A stretch of DNA of 18,097 bases from an uncultured Clostridia bacterium (GTDB lineage: Bacteria > Bacillota > Clostridia > Oscillospirales > Acutalibacteraceae), in the NCBI GenBank assembly GCA_937877675.1, contig CALEIS010000153.1:1-18097 (forward strand). The letters are read 5' to 3'. Each line of letters begins with the position of its first letter. Position 1 is the first letter of the stretch. The position numbers and the translations under genes are program-made. This document shows positions 15,926-18,097 of the stretch, one piece after another. The notes under the pieces are model-generated. The model did not search any database and was not told the DNA's origin. It saw only the letters and a list, made by a program, of their open reading frames with translations.

Positions 15926-15951
15926 ACAACATCGTGTTGAAATGTTATATT
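15923..15951 (+). promoter_or_regulatory. Probable sigma-A promoter of the PHP gene
   Basis: TTGACA (15923-15928), a 17-nt spacer, then TATATT (15946-15951) gives a near-consensus promoter 47 nt before the PHP-gene ATG. An overlapping alternative, TTGAAA (15937-15942) with TAAAAT (15960-15965) and a 17-nt spacer, is also possible. The TTGACA straddles the outer edge of the repeat homology. A GGAG ribosome binding site precedes the ATG at 15999. Confidence 0.7.
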
Positions 15952-15998
15952 TTATATAGTAAAATATATACATTATATTGTAAAATTGGAGTGTTTCT

Positions 15999-17270
15999 AT
16001 GAGTTACAAAATCCATAACCCTTACGAAAGTGTTTTATCCCTTATTCCAAATGAAGAAAATCACTATAAAACAAACCTTCACACCCATTCAACATATAGT
16101 GATGCAAACGATACAATGACCGATATGATTAAAGGTTTCTACGACCAAGATTTTGACATTGTTGCCTTTGCAGAACATGGAATTTTGGGTAAACCTTGGA
16201 ACGAAGAGCCAACTCATATCCCATTTTTTAATTTCCAATATCTCTGGCATGGACAGCGCAGTTATCTTACAGAAGAACAGTATAAGGCGATTAAAAATGG
16301 TACATACAGAACTGAAAATAATTTAAGAACAAAAAAGCGTGGACTTCAAGATGTGCCAAATGCTATTGAGTGTAATATGTTCACCATTATGAAAAATCAT
16401 GTTAATGGTTATTTCACAGACAATGCTTACGAAGGCGTTCAGGGTATTGAATTTGACTACGATATTCCACTTGAATTGATAGAAAAAAGTGGTGGTATTT
16501 CTCACATTAACCATCCAACTGATTTATTGCATTCATGGGATAGACCTGATTGTGCAGACAAACCTGAAAATATTCATTTTTTTGCAAATCTTATTAACAA
16601 ATATCCATCCTGCATGGGTATTGAAGTGCTTAATATGAAGGACATTCCAAATCGTTGTGACAGAATTCTTTGGGATAATCTTTTAAAACTTCTTACCCCA
16701 CACGGCCGCAAGGTTTTCGGTTTTGCAAACAGCGATGCTCATCAGGTTGACCAGATTGACACAGCCTTTATGGACTTTATTCTCCCTGAATATTCACTCT
16801 CCACACTTCGTAATGCTATGGAAACAGGTACATTCTTTTCAATTGCAAGATATGCGAAAAATGAGCTGGGTGAAGATTTTGTAGGTTACGGTCCATTTCC
16901 AAAGGTAATGGGAATTACTGTTGACGACGAAAAAGACACAATCACAATCAAAGGTGTTAACTGCAAAGAAATCGATTGGATTGCAGATGGTGTTACAATC
17001 AAAACCGAAACAATAGAAGATGATGGTGAAATTATTTCAACAATCACTCTCGGTGAATATAGTGACAAGATTTCATGCTATGTTCGTGCACAACTCAAAG
17101 GTAATGGTGGCATCTGCATGACTCAGGCATTTATTCTTGACGATGGCAATATGGAAAGCCTTAAACAACCAATTATTGTTCCTGAACTCTCTGAAAAAGA
17201 TAAGAAAAAGAGAAAATTCTATGGTAAAAAACTCGGTGTTATTTACGGAAAATTAGCAAAGAAGATATAA
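15999..17270 (+). CDS. PHP-domain metal-dependent phosphoesterase
   Basis: This 423-residue protein carries a PHP domain. Metal-ligand motifs in order are NLHTHSTYSDA (H28, H30, D35), AFAEHG (E59, H60), GIEFDY (E151), SHINHP (H169, H172) and FANSDAHQ (D246, H248). The set is complete, so it is probably an active hydrolase of a phosphate ester. Family members act on histidinol phosphate, nucleotides or other substrates, and the sequence does not say which. After about residue 300 comes a beta-rich region without recognised motifs, then a strongly basic tail. No signal peptide is visible. It has its own promoter, is divergent from infC, and lies between inverted copies of a repeat edge. Base composition is AT-rich like the leftward genes. 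Confidence 0.88.
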   Translation: MSYKIHNPYESVLSLIPNEENHYKTNLHTHSTYSDANDTMTDMIKGFYDQDFDIVAFAEHGILGKPWNEEPTHIPFFNFQYLWHGQRSYLTEEQYKAIKNGTYRTENNLRTKKRGLQDVPNAIECNMFTIMKNHVNGYFTDNAYEGVQGIEFDYDIPLELIEKSGGISHINHPTDLLHSWDRPDCADKPENIHFFANLINKYPSCMGIEVLNMKDIPNRCDRILWDNLLKLLTPHGRKVFGFANSDAHQVDQIDTAFMDFILPEYSLSTLRNAMETGTFFSIARYAKNELGEDFVGYGPFPKVMGITVDDEKDTITIKGVNCKEIDWIADGVTIKTETIEDDGEIISTITLGEYSDKISCYVRAQLKGNGGICMTQAFILDDGNMESLKQPIIVPELSEKDKKKRKFYGKKLGVIYGKLAKKI

Positions 17271-17281
17271 AATGAATTAGG

Positions 17282-17320
17282 CAAATTGGAGTTTATCGAA
17301 ATAAATAATTCGTAGGAGTC
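17282..17320 (+). repeat. Edge of palindromic element, copy 2 (truncated)
   Basis: These 39 nt match the reverse complement of 15886-15925 with three differences, and similarity stops at about 17320, where the GC-rich palindrome arm would begin. This looks like a half element or remnant. It starts 12 nt after the PHP-gene stop and marks the point where sequence character changes. Confidence 0.8.
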
Positions 17321-17324
17321 AGTT

Positions 17325-17480
17325 TTGAGTATTTTTTCGCAAGGCAATCTTGCCGAGGTGAAGCTGTATAAAGATACTGCGAACCGAGAGCAAGGACGCA
17401 TTGCAAAAAAATATACCAAAAAAAGAGAAAAAGCAAAAATGAACAAAGAGCTTGGCAGAAACGTACAGGAAAAAGCTTAA
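17325..17480 (+). other. Possible small basic ORF, 51 codons, status uncertain
   Basis: An open frame starts at TTG (17325) with AGGAG 6 nt upstream; that ribosome-binding-site-like sequence is part of the repeat remnant. The predicted peptide is rich in Lys, Arg and Glu, contains AEVKLYKDTANREQGRIAKK and has no membrane segment or motif that I recognise. It ends 67 nt before atpE. It could be a small gene, the tail of a gene cut by the repeat, or non-coding sequence. No terminator for the PHP gene and no convincing atp promoter were seen in 17271-17547; TTGCCG (17350-17355) and GATACT (17373-17378) with 17-nt spacing is a weak candidate. Confidence 0.3.
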
Positions 17481-17547
17481 AACCAAAAAGGCAACCGCCT
17501 GATCACCAAATACACAAACCTTACTTTTTAAACTGGAGGATAAAAAT

Positions 17548-17901
17548 ATGAACACCAAGACCCGCAGAATTATAACTCTTATTCTTATGATCGCTGTTTT
17601 CTTCGCCCTTTCCGTAAGCGCTTTCGCAGCTGACGGTGCAGAAGCCGCCGCAAGCGCAGAGGATGCCGCAAGCAAGCTCCTCGGCAACAAGGGTTACGCC
17701 GCCGCCATCGCCATCGGTCTTGCCGCAGCAGGCGGTGCCGTTGCAATGGGTATGGCCATTTCCAAGAGCGCAGAGGGCATTGCCCGCCAGCCCGAAGCAG
17801 AAGGCAAGATCCGCACCACCCTCATGCTGGGTCTCGTTTTCATCGAAACCGCTATCATCTACGCCCTCATCGTTGCTATCCTTGTAATCTTCGTCCTGTA
17901 A
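17548..17901 (+). CDS. atpE: F-type ATP synthase subunit c
   Basis: The c subunit forms the rotating membrane ring of F-type ATP synthase. This 117-residue protein is longer than the usual 70-90. Residues 1-28 look like a signal peptide (RR, a hydrophobic core, then SAFA/AD), followed by an Ala/Glu/Asp-rich linker. Helix 1 (about 49-75) is Gly/Ala-rich, the conserved polar loop is ARQPEAEG (79-86), and helix 2 carries the ion-binding glutamate E100 in LVFIETAIIY. GGAGG lies 8 nt before the ATG. The codons are GC-rich (about 65% G+C by hand count over 17641-17760), unlike the leftward genes. The expected a-subunit gene (atpB) is not upstream. atpF follows after 16 nt. Confidence 0.93.
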   Translation: MNTKTRRIITLILMIAVFFALSVSAFAADGAEAAASAEDAASKLLGNKGYAAAIAIGLAAAGGAVAMGMAISKSAEGIARQPEAEGKIRTTLMLGLVFIETAIIYALIVAILVIFVL

Positions 17902-17917
17902 CGGAGGAGGTAACACC

Positions 17918-18097
17918 ATGCCTTTGAATATTAACCTTCAGCAGATTTTGCTGCATCTTTTTAACTTTGCAATTCTCGGCTTCGGCCTTTACTTCCTTCT
18001 CTATAAGCCCGTTAAGAAGTTCATGGACGGTCGCACCGCCCAGTATCAGGCTATGAAGGACGAGGCAGACGCCTGCCTTGAGCGCGCCAAGGAAACC
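17918..18097 (+). CDS. atpF: F-type ATP synthase subunit b, N-terminal part
   Basis: Sixty codons are visible before the window ends. The protein starts MPLNINLQQILLHLFNFAIL, followed by a single hydrophobic membrane segment (about residues 10-29) and the YKPVKKFMDGR junction that begins the charged helical stalk. This is the standard subunit b N-terminus, which anchors the peripheral stalk in the membrane. A strong GGAGGAGG lies 7 nt upstream, 16 nt after the atpE stop, so the two form one operon. The remaining atp genes presumably lie to the right. Confidence 0.92.
   Translation, partial: MPLNINLQQILLHLFNFAILGFGLYFLLYKPVKKFMDGRTAQYQAMKDEADACLERAKET

Noticed and set aside
17319..17919. Minus-strand open frames opposite atpE (for example 17521-17919)
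   Set aside because: They are shadows of the GC-rich atpE frame, low-complexity Gly/Ala/Cys sequence without motifs.

Overview
This window is an AT-rich stretch of bacterial chromosome, most likely from a Gram-positive Clostridia member, Oscillospirales/Ruminococcaceae-like. The evidence is strong AGGAGG-type ribosome binding sites, consensus sigma-A promoters, folate-dependent TrmFO (typical of Firmicutes), the infC-rpmI-rplT operon with a terminator-bearing leader, and the order rnc - radical SAM - smc - ftsY and nadD - yqeK - rsfS - leuS. The genus assignment is inference.

Bases 1-15550 (minus strand) form one long, tightly packed housekeeping run. In transcription order it is infC, rpmI, rplT, an intrinsic terminator, a TrmH/SpoU RNA methyltransferase, dprA, topA, trmFO, rnc, an Elp3-like radical SAM gene, smc, ftsY, rdgB, yhbY, nadD, yqeK, rsfS and the first 12 codons of leuS. 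Most junctions are abutting, ATGA overlaps or short gaps, so translational coupling is likely. The themes are ribosome biogenesis (IF3, L35, L20, YhbY, RsfS, RNase III), tRNA/rRNA modification, chromosome topology and segregation (TopA, SMC), DNA uptake (DprA), protein targeting (FtsY), nucleotide-pool cleaning (RdgB, YqeK) and NAD synthesis (NadD).

Bases 15551-15998 are a non-coding divergent control region. It holds a consensus promoter and a structured, terminator-ending leader for infC, a perfect 27-bp inverted repeat that is GC-rich against its surroundings, and a promoter for the rightward gene.

Bases 15999-17270 (plus strand) encode a PHP-domain metal-dependent phosphoesterase. A roughly 40-bp sequence from the edge of the palindromic element recurs in inverted orientation just after this gene, so the gene is bracketed by inverted copies. 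Beyond the second copy, composition changes abruptly. A short basic open frame of unknown status is followed by a GC-rich F-type ATP synthase c-subunit gene (atpE) with a signal-peptide-like N-terminus and the start of the b-subunit gene (atpF). No a-subunit gene precedes them here.

I found no clear unknown multi-gene system. The points most worth a second look are: FtsY with its acidic domain and membrane-targeting-like motif at the C-terminus instead of the N-terminus; infC with an apparent AUC start and attenuator leader; and the repeat-bounded junction between the PHP gene and a GC-rich ATP synthase operon that lacks atpB in this window.
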